Assembly (NCBI GenBank): GCA_938074205.1
Contig: CALJES010000002.1
Location: 124,001-188,000, forward strand
Reading direction: 5' to 3'
Length of the DNA: 64,000 nt
From: an uncultured bacterium
GTDB taxonomy: Bacteria > Armatimonadota > UBA5829
Part shown: piece by piece, positions 1-10,089 of the stretch
Layout of the letters: the number at the start of each line of letters is the position of its first letter
Numbering within the stretch: position 1 is the stretch's first letter
Translations under genes and position numbers: made by a program
The notes under the pieces: generated by a model
Database searches by the model: none
What the model saw: only the letters and a program-made list of their open reading frames with translations
Told to the model about the DNA's origin: nothing

Positions 1-55
1 TTGATGGCGGCGTGGTTCAAATGGGGCAAGTGGCGCAGTATTGAAGTGTGAATGC

Positions 56-1522
56 TTATCCATAAAGACGTCGGTATAGGTCAAGATATCGCTGATAGAC
101 TTCAGAGTAAATATTGTAGCGCGCTGGGTCCGGTTCAAAAACCCTTTCTTTACGATACCAAGTGTCCGATGCTTCTACAATATTGGAAAATTGTTCCGTT
201 CCCGTGGCCGCGAGAATTGCAGCTCCTAATGATGCGGCATCTGAACACGCTGGTCGCTCCACTGGTACGCCGAGCAAGTCCGCCTTTATTTGCAGCCAAA
301 CATCGCTGCGGGCAGCTCCGCCAAGTGATCTTACTATTCTAACTTCGAAGTCATTTTGAACGATAGGTTCTAGACACTCTTTCAAGGAGCAAGCGCAAGC
401 TTCCATGATTGCGCGCGCGAGATGGAGGCGTGTGTGACCCAATGCAAGGCCAGAGAAGGCTCCGCGCACTGATGGGTCAAATGTGGGAGTGGCTGTTCCT
501 GCGAAGTGAGGTATCATCGTTACGCCTTCGCACCCGGGCGGTATGCTCTCTACCCCCGCAAGAAATTCCTCATAGTCCTGGCCCGGCGTGCATATGTCGC
601 GAAACCATTTCATCACAACTGCTGATGTAATAGTGAAGGTCAGACCAAACCACAAGCCATATTCAGCGTGTGGACCTACCGTAACGCGCGGATCATCTAG
701 CAAGTCTGTCGTCGTAGCAACAACTGCCAAGGCGGTTCCAGTGGTCTCAGTCACGATTCCTGGTTTTGCGTTTCCCGCTCCTAGCGCTCCGGCAAGTTGA
801 TCATTTGTGCCAACACAGACTGTCGCGCCTGGGTCGATCCCGAGCTCCTCAGCTGCTTCGTTTCTTAGCTTCCCAATAGGTGTGCCGCTTCTCGCCACCT
901 CGGGTAGCTGATCAACTGTTACGCCAGCAGCCTGCATCAGCTCTGAGTCCCACAAACCAGTGCGGATGTTATACATCCCTGTAGATTGCGCCGTGACAGG
1001 GTCAGTTGCGACTTCCCCAGTCATCTTGAATATCAGATAATCCGGCAAACATAGAATCTTCCAGGCTTCTAGTGATTCAGGTTCGTTGTGTGCCAACCAC
1101 GCCAGCTTGAACAGTGTGAGAATAGAAGGAATCCACGGGTACCCGGTGACACGGCGGAATTGCTCGCGATCCAGCCACGATTCTTGCCATTCTTGAGTTA
1201 TTCCTTTGGCGCGATTGTCAACCCATACTATCGCGTCTCTTATGGGCTTGCCGTTTAGGTCCACGGGCACGAATGTCTGTCCCTGTGAACTGAGCCCTAT
1301 TGCCTTGATTTTTTCTTTTGGCACACCCGTTCTGCCCAGCACTGCTCGCGTGCCAAGCTTTGCCGCGTTCCAGTAGCTTTCGACTGGTATCTGCGCCCAA
1401 TCAGCGTGCGGTGACTGGAACGTGTATTCTTCCGTATGCACGGCAAGAGAAACTCCGTCCTCACTTATCAGCGCAGTCTTGCAGGCTGTGGTGCCCAGAT
1501 CAAAGGTTAGATAGACATCCAT
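56..1522 (-). CDS. xylB: FGGY-family carbohydrate kinase, probably xylulokinase
   Basis: Predicted 488-residue cytosolic sugar kinase that phosphorylates a pentulose or related sugar with ATP. The N-terminus carries the FGGY phosphate-binding loop (TFDLGTTACKTALI, about residues 6-19). The HADWAQIPVESYW segment resembles xylulokinases, GTNDQLAGALGAG (about 238-250) holds the probable catalytic Asp, and the C-terminal SLGGAARSDVWLQ and SDAASLGAA motifs complete the second ATP-binding half. Length is normal for the family. The start ATG directly abuts the TGA of the upstream hydrolase gene, so the two are probably translationally coupled. FGGY enzymes differ in substrate (xylulose, gluconate, glycerol, fuculose), so xylulose is only the best guess. 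Confidence 0.85.
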   Translation of the reverse strand: MDVYLTFDLGTTACKTALISEDGVSLAVHTEEYTFQSPHADWAQIPVESYWNAAKLGTRAVLGRTGVPKEKIKAIGLSSQGQTFVPVDLNGKPIRDAIVWVDNRAKGITQEWQESWLDREQFRRVTGYPWIPSILTLFKLAWLAHNEPESLEAWKILCLPDYLIFKMTGEVATDPVTAQSTGMYNIRTGLWDSELMQAAGVTVDQLPEVARSGTPIGKLRNEAAEELGIDPGATVCVGTNDQLAGALGAGNAKPGIVTETTGTALAVVATTTDLLDDPRVTVGPHAEYGLWFGLTFTITSAVVMKWFRDICTPGQDYEEFLAGVESIPPGCEGVTMIPHFAGTATPTFDPSVRGAFSGLALGHTRLHLARAIMEACACSLKECLEPIVQNDFEVRIVRSLGGAARSDVWLQIKADLLGVPVERPACSDAASLGAAILAATGTEQFSNIVEASDTWYRKERVFEPDPARYNIYSEVYQRYLDLYRRLYG

Positions 1523-2392
1523 TCAGTGACCCCAAAAAAGCGGAGCATGCTTGCTGGGTAGAGTTGGTCTGCCTGCTTCCCGCCACGCTGCCTCGTATAC
1601 TCCTGCCAGAGCTTCTGATGCGCTCTTAAGCCGCCCCATCAGGATCGATCCTGTTTCCTGCTGCAGACACTGGTAGTATCTGAAACCGTGGTTGGGATCA
1701 ATAGTTCTCGCTTTGTCATCAGCCGCCAGGATCCTGTCGACAAGCTTATAGCTCGATATACACCAATCGAAAGCGGTTTTGAGAACGTTGCGAACTAACT
1801 GTGGTTTGGTTGGTGTAACATCAATATTGCGGATCATGAGTGCCACTAAGTTTTCTTCCCATCGAAAATGAATCCCTTTTTGTCCTGGCGTCTTGCCGTC
1901 ATAGTATCGAGTGTTGTGAAATGGAACGTGTGCGTCGCCTACATAATGGGCAAGTACCGCGGACTGGATTACCATCTCAACTGTATTCATCGTTCGCATC
2001 GCTCGAACTAGTTTTTCATATCGCTCAAATATAGCCCACGGTAGAACACCGGCTTCGAGAAGCTTTTGCTTACCAAATCGTTTTTCGGCGGTACTGCGAT
2101 CTGTGATCAGCTTACTGAACGGCGGGGAGTCAAGTAAATCAAGATCGATATAATGTTGCGGACCAGCTTGAGTCTTGTATGTTTCGCGCCAGTCGTCCGG
2201 CAGGTTGCTCATAGGCACGATGTACCTGGCATTCAATTCGTAGAAGGTTTTTAGCTTTGCGGGCAACGTGCAGATAGCCTTCCGGGTTATGAGTTCGTGT
2301 GCTTCAGGTCCCCACGACCAAGACAGCCCTGTACACAGCAAAAAACACAGTAAAAAACCCGCAAACTTAAGTATCAGTTGCTTCTTCCGCAT
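1523..2392 (-). CDS. Secreted S1/P1 nuclease / zinc phospholipase C-like hydrolase
   Basis: Predicted exported 289-residue metal hydrolase. A signal peptide (about residues 1-25, hydrophobic FAGFLLCFLLCTGLS) ends just before SWGPEAHELI, which supplies the N-terminal Trp and His ligands typical of the trinuclear-zinc S1/P1 nuclease and phospholipase C fold. Further candidate ligands are HYIDLD, AHYVGDAHVPFH and HFRWEE, in the family order. GGAG lies 7 nt before the ATG. The stop codon is immediately followed by the sugar kinase start, suggesting one transcript. Whether it cleaves nucleic acid or phospholipid cannot be decided from sequence alone. Confidence 0.75.
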   Translation of the reverse strand: MRKKQLILKFAGFLLCFLLCTGLSWSWGPEAHELITRKAICTLPAKLKTFYELNARYIVPMSNLPDDWRETYKTQAGPQHYIDLDLLDSPPFSKLITDRSTAEKRFGKQKLLEAGVLPWAIFERYEKLVRAMRTMNTVEMVIQSAVLAHYVGDAHVPFHNTRYYDGKTPGQKGIHFRWEENLVALMIRNIDVTPTKPQLVRNVLKTAFDWCISSYKLVDRILAADDKARTIDPNHGFRYYQCLQQETGSILMGRLKSASEALAGVYEAAWREAGRPTLPSKHAPLFWGH

Positions 2393-2444
2393 TTGCGTCT
2401 CCGTAACTTCGCCTGCACAAGGTTATTATGTGTCCTTTGCCTTG

Positions 2445-3182
2445 TCAATCTCGTCCGGACTTTGCCCTGGATGTTGATATCTTTGCATATGGCCTTGGAT
2501 AGCTCTTTGGCGTTGTTGCTTCTTTGCGAATAACGATAAGTGTACGACGAATATTTGTGTTTGGTATCTGCGTACACACAGTCTTCTCAATGACTCCGCC
2601 AAGTCGGCCAATAAGATCCTTCGCATCGGCAATTTCCATCTCGACTCGGGGGCCCTTTGTTGCTACCAGGATTCCTTCTGTTTGCACGAAAGGTAAGCAC
2701 AGCTCTGCCAGAACGCGCAGTTCGGCGAGTGCTCGAGCATAGGCGGTGTCAAAGCGTTCACGGTATTGTAAGTCGTGTGCCAGCTCTTCGGCTCGGGCGT
2801 GCAGCACAGAAACCCTACGGAAACCAAGTGCCCGAACGACATCCGCAACAAACTTGATCTTCTTCATGGTGCTGTCTATTAGAGTCATGTGTATATCAGG
2901 TCTCGCAATTTTGATGGGTATTCCCGGGAATCCGGCGCCAGTGCCCACGTCAACAATCTCCGATTCTGGTTGCAACTCGTACACACTCAAACACAACAAC
3001 GAATCAAGGAAGTGTTTGGTAACCATATCCGCGGGTTCCGTAATACGCGTTAAATTCATTTGGCGGTTCGCTTCTAGAAGCATTGAAGCGAATGTGTCAA
3101 ACTGCCACAGTTGGTGGTCAGTTAGCTCTATGCCCAGTTGGGAAGCACCATCTTTTAGGAGTTGGGTTGGTATGATTGCCAT
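2445..3182 (-). CDS. rsmG: 16S rRNA (guanine527-N7)-methyltransferase RsmG (GidB)
   Basis: Predicted 245-residue SAM-dependent methyltransferase that modifies G527 of 16S rRNA. The SAM-binding motif VDVGTGAGFPGIPIKIARP is at about residues 78-96, preceded by the family signature MNLTRITEPADMVTKHFLDS, and AYARALAELRVL lies downstream. Length is slightly above the usual 210-240 because of a basic C-terminal tail. It sits on the same strand as mnmG (gidA), its classical operon partner, but the two are separated by an alkaline phosphatase gene on the opposite strand. No strong ribosome-binding site precedes this ATG. Confidence 0.95.
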   Translation of the reverse strand: MAIIPTQLLKDGASQLGIELTDHQLWQFDTFASMLLEANRQMNLTRITEPADMVTKHFLDSLLCLSVYELQPESEIVDVGTGAGFPGIPIKIARPDIHMTLIDSTMKKIKFVADVVRALGFRRVSVLHARAEELAHDLQYRERFDTAYARALAELRVLAELCLPFVQTEGILVATKGPRVEMEIADAKDLIGRLGGVIEKTVCTQIPNTNIRRTLIVIRKEATTPKSYPRPYAKISTSRAKSGRD

Positions 3183-3448
3183 CAGCTAATATCATAACCC
3201 GCACGCAGTGGTTTTGGGTAATATCTTTAGTTCTCGTTACTGACAAGTAATTTGGGTTCGGCGTTTTTCGGGGGTTGGCAAGCTTCTGTCAGAACCTTGT
3301 CGGTAATCCTGCAGCAATATATGTCGCTTGACATAACCACAACTGCGGTGCTCACCTTTAACGTCTTGCGTTAGCGGCGTTTGCAGTAGACCTTCTTGGT
3401 TGAAGCGTGCTATCATCTGAGGAGGAACTTCTAGATTTGGAGGAAAAG

Positions 3449-4561
3449 TTGCCACGAAGCTCTGTAACACGTCGCCTTAGTCTTGCTATACTCACAGTTC
3501 TAGTCGTTTCGGGTTATTGCGTAGCTTATTCTTCTCCTAAGAACGTGATCCTGTTAATCGGGGATGGAATGGGCATCGGGCACATAACAGCAGCTAGGTG
3601 TGCAGGTCCTGGGCGAAACGGCAAATTGGCTTTAGACACAATGCCCGTGACCGGACTTGTAATCACCCACTCGGCAAATGCTTTGGTTACCGATTCGGCA
3701 GCGGCTGGTACAGCTCTAGCTACGGGTTGCAAGACAAATAACGGTATCATCTCTCAAACGACGGAAGGCAAGCCGCTTATGAGCCTGCTCAAACTTGCGC
3801 GTTCAATGGGGAAGTCCGGCGGGGTCATCTCGACTAAGTTCATAACCGATGCTACTCCGGCGGCATTTCTAGCCAATGCTTCAAAGCGTAACCAACGCGA
3901 GGACATAGCAAAACAGATGATAGAGTCTGGGGCGGAGGTTATACTTGGAGGTGGCAAAGAAGATTTCCTTCCGAGATCCGCAGGCGGATCACGTTCCGAC
4001 GACCTCAACCTGCTCGTGGAAGCCGCAGAACGAGGATATCAGGTCGTAGATTCAGCGGGCGCTATGTCATCTGCTGAGAACAACAGGCCGATACTAGGCC
4101 TCTTCGCCCAAGGGTCGATGAGTGGCAAGAGGCCGGAACCCACTCTGGCAGAGATGACAGCAAAAGCGCTAAGCATGTTGTCCAGTAATCCCAAAGGATT
4201 CTTCTTGATGGTTGAAGGTGCCAAGATCGACTCAGAAGCACACGGCAACAACGCCGAAGGCGTAGTGCGAGAGGTGTTGGACTTTGATGATGCCGTGCGA
4301 ACTGCTCTTGACTTCGCAGCGGAGAACAAGAGCACGCTGGTTGTTGTAACCGCTGATCACGACACTGGCGGATTAGCGGTGCTAGAGCCGAGTGATGAAA
4401 ACCAGGCATTCAAGGCCGGTTGGACAACGGGCGGACATTCCGGCAATATGGTTCCTTTGTATGCCTATGGTCCTGGTGCTATTCGGCTTACAGGCACACA
4501 CGAAAATGCTCAAATCCCCAAAATAATAGCTGGCTTATGGGGCAAGAGGCTAAATAACTAA
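3449..4561 (+). CDS. phoA: Secreted alkaline phosphatase
   Basis: Predicted periplasmic metal-dependent phosphomonoesterase of the PhoA family. NVILLIGDGMGIGH gives the first metal ligand (Asp), VTDSAAAGTALATG contains the nucleophilic Ser, VVVTADHDTGGL and GHSGNMVPLYAYGPGA carry the remaining metal-binding Asp and His residues. I place the start at TTG 3449: GGAGG lies 5 nt upstream and the product then begins with a clean signal peptide (RRLSLAILTVLVVSGYCVA). A GTG at 3407 and a TTG at 3437, the latter 11 nt after AGGAGG, are possible longer starts. The gene stands alone between rsmG and mnmG, which run the other way. Confidence 0.9.
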   Translation: MPRSSVTRRLSLAILTVLVVSGYCVAYSSPKNVILLIGDGMGIGHITAARCAGPGRNGKLALDTMPVTGLVITHSANALVTDSAAAGTALATGCKTNNGIISQTTEGKPLMSLLKLARSMGKSGGVISTKFITDATPAAFLANASKRNQREDIAKQMIESGAEVILGGGKEDFLPRSAGGSRSDDLNLLVEAAERGYQVVDSAGAMSSAENNRPILGLFAQGSMSGKRPEPTLAEMTAKALSMLSSNPKGFFLMVEGAKIDSEAHGNNAEGVVREVLDFDDAVRTALDFAAENKSTLVVVTADHDTGGLAVLEPSDENQAFKAGWTTGGHSGNMVPLYAYGPGAIRLTGTHENAQIPKIIAGLWGKRLNN

Positions 4562-4670
4562 TCTGCTGCAGCAAGGCTCATACAAGTAGTGCACGCGTCA
4601 TAACCAGACTTCGACGGTTGGTTACCACGAAGAGCGGGCACTGGTGTCTATACTACCCAGGCTTTACCTA

Positions 4671-6629
4671 TCACGCACGCAGGGTCGCCATTTGATGATA
4701 ATCAGACGCATCCGCTCTCTTGTTGTTGGCCCTAATCGCTTCCAGGTGTACCGCGAGAATAGCTATGTCGGCCGGGGTTACACCTGGTATGCGTGAGGCT
4801 TGGCCCAGCGTGTCTGGCTGGACTTTGGTGAGTTTTTCCACTGCTTCCTTTGATAAGGACTTGATCGTGCTGTAGTCTATGTTTTCGGGTATTGGCACGT
4901 TTTCCAGTCTTGCGGCTTGTGCTACCTGATTCAACTGACGCTCAATATAACCCGCGTACTTGATTGCAAGCTCCACTTGTTCCGCAACGTCTCGTGGAAT
5001 ATGCCCGTTCCTGCCGCTGCCGAACTGACCATCTGGCGGAATTACCCGCAGGATATCCGCGTATCGAATTTCCGGTCTGCGAAGTAGATCCTCAAGTGAA
5101 CACGCGCGATCTGAAAGCTCTATACCCAACGCGCTGAGAATTGACTTGTCGGAAGGCCGAACTAGGGTTTTTGACAATCGCTCCCTCTCATTTTCAATCA
5201 TATTCAGTTTCGATTGAAAGATTTCCCATCGTCGGTCGTCGACTAGCCCCACCTCTCGTCCTATCGGTGTTAGCCTAAGGTCTGCATTGTCTTGCCGCAG
5301 GAGGAGCCGATACTCTGCTCGAGAGGTTAGCAGCCTGTATGGGTCTGTTACGCCCTTCGTGACAAGGTCGTCTATCATCACGCCGATGTATCCCTCATTT
5401 CGGCGAATGACGACCGGCTGGCGCCCCTGCAGTTTAAGACAGGCGTTTATAGCTGCAATGAGTCCTTGAGCCGCTGCTTCCTCATAACCTGAAGTTCCGT
5501 TTATCTGACCTGCTAGGAAAAGTCCTTCCACGCGTTTCGTCTCAAGTGATGGCTTCAGTTGGGTTGGCGGGACGAAATCGTATTCAATTGCATATCCGGG
5601 GCGGATCATTCGAACATCTTCCAGCCCGGGTATAGTCCGAAGAAATTCGAGTTGCACATCCTCTGGTAGGCTGGTTGACATTCCTTGCACGTAGATCTCA
5701 TCAGTATCCCAGCCTTCTTGTTCCAGGAAAACTTGGTGCCGCGCCTTATCCGGAAACCGAACGATCTTGTCTTCGATTGATGGGCAGTACCTCGGACCTA
5801 CGCCTTGGATCCTTCCGCCATACATGGCCGATCGTTCCAGATTGCGAAGTATAATTTCCTTTGTGGTATCAGTCGTATAAGTGAGGTAGCAAGGAAGCAG
5901 ATTGTCTCGTTCTATCGGACCGGAGATGTATGAAAATGGACCTACTCCTGGCTCCGACTCTTGAATTTCGCACCTCGACAAGTCGATTGACTTCTTGTCA
6001 ACCCTGGGAGTAGTTCCTGTCTTTAGCCTTCCCAGCTCGAAACCAAGCGACCTTAGACTATCTGAAAGACGTTCAGCAGCAAACTCTCCTGCTCGACCAG
6101 CTCGTATCTGCGTCTCGCCGATATGAATCAGACCGTTTAGGAATGTGCCCGTTGTCAAAATCACGCACTTAGAATAGTACTCGATGCCCGTTTGAGTCCT
6201 TACACCGATTACCTTAGCCCGGCCATCTTTTGAAGGGGCAGGAGGATCAGTAAGTATCTCATCTACCATTGCCTGCTTGAGATCCAGGCGTTCCTGAGAC
6301 ATCAATACGCGGCGCATAAAGGCTTCATACAACCGCTTGTCAACCTGCGCTCGTAGGGCTCTTACTGCCGGACCCTTGCCGGTGTTGAGCATCCGGATAT
6401 GAGTGTAGGTGGCATCGGTAGCAAGCGCCTGCTGGCCTCCAAGCGCATCAATTTCGCGGACGAGGTGTCCTTTTGCAGGTCCGCCGATGCTACAGTTGCA
6501 GGCCATTTGTGCGATCGTGTTAATATTTATCGTCAGTAGGAGCGTGTTGAAACCCATCCGTGCGCATGCAAGGGCAGCTTCACAGCCCGCATGGCCAGCT
6601 CCTACAACTATCACATCGTAACTCCGCAT
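4671..6629 (-). CDS. mnmG: tRNA uridine-5-carboxymethylaminomethyl modification enzyme MnmG (GidA)
   Basis: Predicted 652-residue FAD-binding enzyme that, with MnmE, installs the cmnm5 group at wobble U34 of certain tRNAs. The FAD motif [19 protein letters not shown] is at residues 7-25. The family signatures [18 protein letters not shown] and [20 protein letters not shown] are present, and the C-terminal [19 protein letters not shown] helical region is intact. Length is normal. A TATAAT box lies 9 nt before the ATG, so the message may be leaderless or nearly so. No mnmE is seen in the window. Confidence 0.97.
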   Translation of the reverse strand: MRSYDVIVVGAGHAGCEAALACARMGFNTLLLTININTIAQMACNCSIGGPAKGHLVREIDALGGQQALATDATYTHIRMLNTGKGPAVRALRAQVDKRLYEAFMRRVLMSQERLDLKQAMVDEILTDPPAPSKDGRAKVIGVRTQTGIEYYSKCVILTTGTFLNGLIHIGETQIRAGRAGEFAAERLSDSLRSLGFELGRLKTGTTPRVDKKSIDLSRCEIQESEPGVGPFSYISGPIERDNLLPCYLTYTTDTTKEIILRNLERSAMYGGRIQGVGPRYCPSIEDKIVRFPDKARHQVFLEQEGWDTDEIYVQGMSTSLPEDVQLEFLRTIPGLEDVRMIRPGYAIEYDFVPPTQLKPSLETKRVEGLFLAGQINGTSGYEEAAAQGLIAAINACLKLQGRQPVVIRRNEGYIGVMIDDLVTKGVTDPYRLLTSRAEYRLLLRQDNADLRLTPIGREVGLVDDRRWEIFQSKLNMIENERERLSKTLVRPSDKSILSALGIELSDRACSLEDLLRRPEIRYADILRVIPPDGQFGSGRNGHIPRDVAEQVELAIKYAGYIERQLNQVAQAARLENVPIPENIDYSTIKSLSKEAVEKLTKVQPDTLGQASRIPGVTPADIAILAVHLEAIRANNKRADASDYHQMATLRA

Positions 6630-6638
6630 CTCATTTAC

Positions 6639-6644
6639 ATTATA
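6639..6644 (-). promoter_or_regulatory. Possible -10 box of mnmG
   Basis: On the minus strand a perfect TATAAT sits 9 nt upstream of the mnmG ATG. No convincing -35 element is present at 16-18 nt. If used, transcription would start within about 3 nt of the start codon, giving a leaderless mRNA. Confidence 0.35.
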
Positions 6645-6777
6645 GCACGCAGCCTCTCCAACTTATTTCAGGGTTTGCGAGCATTGGGATTCTTGGCGAG
6701 GGGACCTGCGGTCTGACGGTTACGTATATTTTACGTGTATTAGTATGTGTTGTAGGATCGCTGAGGTAATTTACGGT

Positions 6778-7518
6778 ATGTCGACGTCCGTAATTCAGAC
6801 GCGTATAGTGATAGCCGTGTTGCTTTCCTGCTTGGCAGTTTGGCTGCCTGTAAAGGTGCACGAAGCGGCCGAAGTGGCTGCGTTGCCGGTACACTACGTT
6901 CCCACAAATGAAAGGATTGTCGCTCTCACCTATGACGACGGTCCCTACCCGTTGTATACACCCAAACTGTTGCACGTACTTAAGTACTACCATGTAAGGG
7001 CTACTTTTTTCGTTATCGGTGAACGCGCCAAGCGATGGCCGGATATCGTTCGCGAGGCTGCACGCGATGGTCACGTAATAGCGAACCACACGTATACGCA
7101 CCCTGCTTATTTTGAGTACTTACCGCCTGCCCAGATAACACAGGAACTCAGTTGCACTCAGCATATTATTTACGACTTGACCGGTCGGCGGTATGGCTTT
7201 TTTCGTCCGCCCAAGGGTTTGGTCAATCACAATCTGGCAGCGACTGCGCGAGCTGACGGGTACCAAATCATACTTTGGTCGGTGTCGGCTGATCATCATG
7301 AGGCAAAGACACCAGAAGAAATGGCTGAGCGCGTGATCAGGCGTATTCGTCCTGGTTCCATCATCTTGATGCACGATGGTAGATTTGCCGTTCGATGGCG
7401 AGACGTGGCAGCCACACCTATCATAATACGTGCTCTCAAAGAGCGGGGCTATAGGTTCGTGACCGTACCCGAGCTTCTCGATAAGCTCAGGCTGATAGAG
7501 AAATTGCGGGCTAAGTAA
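6778..7518 (+). CDS. Polysaccharide deacetylase (CE4/NodB family)
   Basis: Predicted 246-residue exported or membrane-anchored deacetylase acting on an N-acetylated polysaccharide such as peptidoglycan, chitin or an exopolysaccharide. The NodB motifs appear in order: TYDDGP (base and metal Asp), HTYTHP (metal His pair), FFRPPKG, ILWSVSADHHE and IILMHDG. An N-terminal hydrophobic segment (IVIAVLLSCLAVWLP) is a signal peptide or anchor. I prefer ATG 6778, which has GAGG 11 nt upstream; an in-frame ATG at 6745 lacks a ribosome-binding site. The gene is convergent with the beta-helix gene downstream. Confidence 0.9.
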   Translation: MSTSVIQTRIVIAVLLSCLAVWLPVKVHEAAEVAALPVHYVPTNERIVALTYDDGPYPLYTPKLLHVLKYYHVRATFFVIGERAKRWPDIVREAARDGHVIANHTYTHPAYFEYLPPAQITQELSCTQHIIYDLTGRRYGFFRPPKGLVNHNLAATARADGYQIILWSVSADHHEAKTPEEMAERVIRRIRPGSIILMHDGRFAVRWRDVAATPIIIRALKERGYRFVTVPELLDKLRLIEKLRAK

Positions 7519-7537
7519 TCGGTCGAGGCTTGACGAA

Positions 7538-8713
7538 CTATTGCGACTCTAAGTCCTCTCTTACAACATTGTCGCTGAGAACCACATCTTTTAGTCCTGG
7601 TTGAATCTCGAAAGCCCGGGTGGACGAAGCAATGACGCAGCCGGTTATCAAAGCCGACTTACCACCAGTTATTCGTACCGCAGGAAAGTCTCGACCCTGC
7701 TGAACTCGCCGTATTTGGCAGGACGAAAGCGTTATCAGATCGCCACCTTCGATTGTAAGAGCGGGAGCCGCATTTGCCGCTATCTCCACGCCGCTCAGCC
7801 GAAGTTGTGAGTTCCCGCTTCGCACAGCAAGTCCTCCAAAATGAGACCAGTGCGAGCCTCCTACGATACTTATAGTGTGTGTCCCCTTGACTTCGAAGCC
7901 AGTGCTGCAAAAGTCGGATACACAGTTGGAGAATGTTCCCCAGGTACCACCTTTCACTTCACAACCTGGTATCTCGTCGAGAAGTTGGTAGCCTACACTT
8001 GCGCGATAAGCGAAGCAGTCGGATACAAGCAATACGTCGTTCTTTCCAAACTGAAAGCCTATACCGCTGACCGGAAACGCCTTACTTGCCGGTGACCACA
8101 CCTCTACCTTCGACACCCAGGATACGTCCCATGTTCCGGTAATGCGCACACCGATGTTGTGGCAATCCACTATAAAGCACCGCTCAATAGATACGCGTCC
8201 TACATTGGACTTTCCATCTGCGAGAATCCCGTCCCATGCGTTTTGTATTCTCACTTCGCTCACTCGACAACCGATTCCGCCAATTTCGACAATCGGAGGC
8301 ATCGGAGACGGCTCGCCATCTTGCCAGTCGTAAACTATGTTAAGCCCGTGAAGACATGATCCTTTCTTGAGACGGAAAGTCGGTGCATCTTTTACAGATG
8401 ATATTATGGTAGGCATAGATACGTCATCTGCTCCCCACGCATTTATATGAGGACCTGTGAGTGTCTGTTTAGTGAGGGTTAGTCCTTTCGTGATACGATA
8501 CTTTCCAGGCGGCACGAAAATTTGCAGTCCATTTTCTGCAGATGCTTCAATAGCCTTTATAAACGCATTCGTATCATCAGCCTTCCCGTCGCCAATGGCT
8601 CCGAAAGACTTCACATTAATTGTCGCCAGTTGTTCACACGCGCCGTGTGATTGTAAATGCACTAAAGTTGCTGCAGCTAAGATCAGAGCTTTTTTCGTTT
8701 TCAGTAGGTTCAT
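7538..8713 (-). CDS. Secreted right-handed beta-helix protein (pectate-lyase superfamily)
   Basis: Predicted exported 391-residue protein. After a signal peptide (residues about 1-26, ALILAAATLVHLQSHGA) comes the pectate-lyase superfamily opening VKSFGAIGDGKADDTNAF followed by FVPPGKYRITKGLTL. The rest is a run of short beta-strand turns typical of a parallel beta-helix (SVERCFIVDCHNIGVRITG-like rungs). Family members bind or cleave polysaccharides, but no catalytic set can be assigned. The start overlaps the upstream M20 peptidase stop as TGATG, implying coupling; a GTG one codon earlier is an alternative. It is a paralogue of the gene at 23143-24429. Confidence 0.75.
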   Translation of the reverse strand: MNLLKTKKALILAAATLVHLQSHGACEQLATINVKSFGAIGDGKADDTNAFIKAIEASAENGLQIFVPPGKYRITKGLTLTKQTLTGPHINAWGADDVSMPTIISSVKDAPTFRLKKGSCLHGLNIVYDWQDGEPSPMPPIVEIGGIGCRVSEVRIQNAWDGILADGKSNVGRVSIERCFIVDCHNIGVRITGTWDVSWVSKVEVWSPASKAFPVSGIGFQFGKNDVLLVSDCFAYRASVGYQLLDEIPGCEVKGGTWGTFSNCVSDFCSTGFEVKGTHTISIVGGSHWSHFGGLAVRSGNSQLRLSGVEIAANAAPALTIEGGDLITLSSCQIRRVQQGRDFPAVRITGGKSALITGCVIASSTRAFEIQPGLKDVVLSDNVVREDLESQ

Positions 8714-9948
8714 CACTTACACCAATCCAATATAAATCTGACAGTTGTTTCGGCAGCTTTTGCAATTTCACTCATCCGGATCTTTTCGCCTCTGGCATGT
8801 GCTTCAGTAACAGATCCAGGGCCGAATACCACCGTGGGCATACCGCCAAGCTTGGCATATAGCCTGGCATCGCAGCTCACGTTCCATCCGAATACATCCG
8901 AGCCCAATCCGGAATCCGCCGCTGCTTTTTGCAGGGTAACCACAACAGGGTGGTAATACGATATTTCGTAAGCGTCATTGTGCAGCTTCGGAAAAACCAA
9001 CTTGTAATGATTCCGCAACCACTGATCGTCTACGGCTTCTATCACGTCTTTGATCTCTTGTTTGACTTGGTCCATCGAGCGGTTCGGTAGGAATCCGACA
9101 CCGCCTTCGATCACCGCGTTAGCGGCAACTTGCGACGGCCACGACCCTGCGTGTAAGACGCCCACGTTCACCTGTACCGGGCAGGCGTACCTTTCAAAAC
9201 CAGGATAACCCGCGCTGTCTGCTCCGATCCTTTTTTCGTAATCGTACAGTGCCTGGATAACCTTAATGGCGAGGTCTATTGCAGAGATACCCTCATTCTT
9301 ACGGCCCATGTGTGTGGGCAGTCCCTCGATTTCGATGCGAAACCAAATTGCTCCCCGATTGGCAGGGTGAATGTTCAGGCCAGTGCTTTCAAATACTATC
9401 GCTGCATCGGCCCTATAACCTTGGCGGATGAGTGCGAGAGCGCCATTTCCGCCGAGTTCCTCTTCTACTACCGCCTGAGCCTGAACTTCCCCGCCAGGGC
9501 TGATTCCCAGACAATCTAGAACTTTCATCACCAGCCATATCGTCGCTATCTGTCCTTTAGCATCGGCTGCTCCTCTGCCGACGACAAAATCCCCATCGTC
9601 TAGTGGTGTGAACGCTTCTTCCCAATCACCTGCAGGGACTACGTCCAGGTGACTTTGAAGTATCACACTTCTGCTGTCAGACCGGCCAGGTCTGCGGGCG
9701 ACTAAGTTTGCTCGCCCATTGTAGCAGATTGGTTCGTCGCCAAAACTGTATTCTGGGTCTTTTACAATTTCGCTGGGGATTTCAACAAGTTCACACTCGC
9801 ACCCAGCTCGAGCAAACCACTCCTGACTAATATTCACAGCCTCAGATTCTTTGCCAGGGGTACTTTCCAACCGGATTAGTTCCTTAAGGAACTTCCTTGC
9901 CTCGCCCAAGTGCTTTAGTGTTACTGTTTCTATATCGTGGGTCTGCAT
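8713..9948 (-). CDS. M20 family metallopeptidase / deacylase (ArgE/DapE/CPG2-like)
   Basis: Predicted cytosolic 411-residue dizinc amidohydrolase. Metal and catalytic motifs are visible in order: LQSHLDVVP (His ligand plus supporting Asp), GRGAADAKGQ (bridging Asp), AVVEEELGGNG (general base and ligand Glu), and a C-terminal EAHARGEKIRMSEI (His ligand). Between them is the usual dimerisation lid (about residues 195-310). No signal peptide is seen. AGGAGG lies 12 nt before the ATG. It is probably cotranscribed with the overlapping beta-helix gene downstream. The substrate (N-acyl amino acid, dipeptide or succinyl-diaminopimelate) cannot be specified. Confidence 0.85.
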   Translation of the reverse strand: MQTHDIETVTLKHLGEARKFLKELIRLESTPGKESEAVNISQEWFARAGCECELVEIPSEIVKDPEYSFGDEPICYNGRANLVARRPGRSDSRSVILQSHLDVVPAGDWEEAFTPLDDGDFVVGRGAADAKGQIATIWLVMKVLDCLGISPGGEVQAQAVVEEELGGNGALALIRQGYRADAAIVFESTGLNIHPANRGAIWFRIEIEGLPTHMGRKNEGISAIDLAIKVIQALYDYEKRIGADSAGYPGFERYACPVQVNVGVLHAGSWPSQVAANAVIEGGVGFLPNRSMDQVKQEIKDVIEAVDDQWLRNHYKLVFPKLHNDAYEISYYHPVVVTLQKAAADSGLGSDVFGWNVSCDARLYAKLGGMPTVVFGPGSVTEAHARGEKIRMSEIAKAAETTVRFILDWCK

Positions 9949-10089
9949 CCCAGGTTTTGTCCTCCTGAGGATTTGTTCTTCTGTCTAATGCTGCAGTCCT
10001 TCGCTTGGTACCAGTTTAATGAGAGTCCTACTGATGTTACCTGGTATTGTAGCCGATCTCTTACTCTCCAGATTTTTCGCATTAAACAA

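Noticed and set aside
1-51. Open frame of 16 codons ending in TGA on the plus strand at the left edge, as the tail of a gene
   Set aside because: Too short to show coding character; could be chance.
2374-2632. Extra frames overlapping the 3' end of rsmG (67 and 68 codons)
   Set aside because: Shadows of rsmG in other frames; translation shows no domain and no ribosome-binding site.
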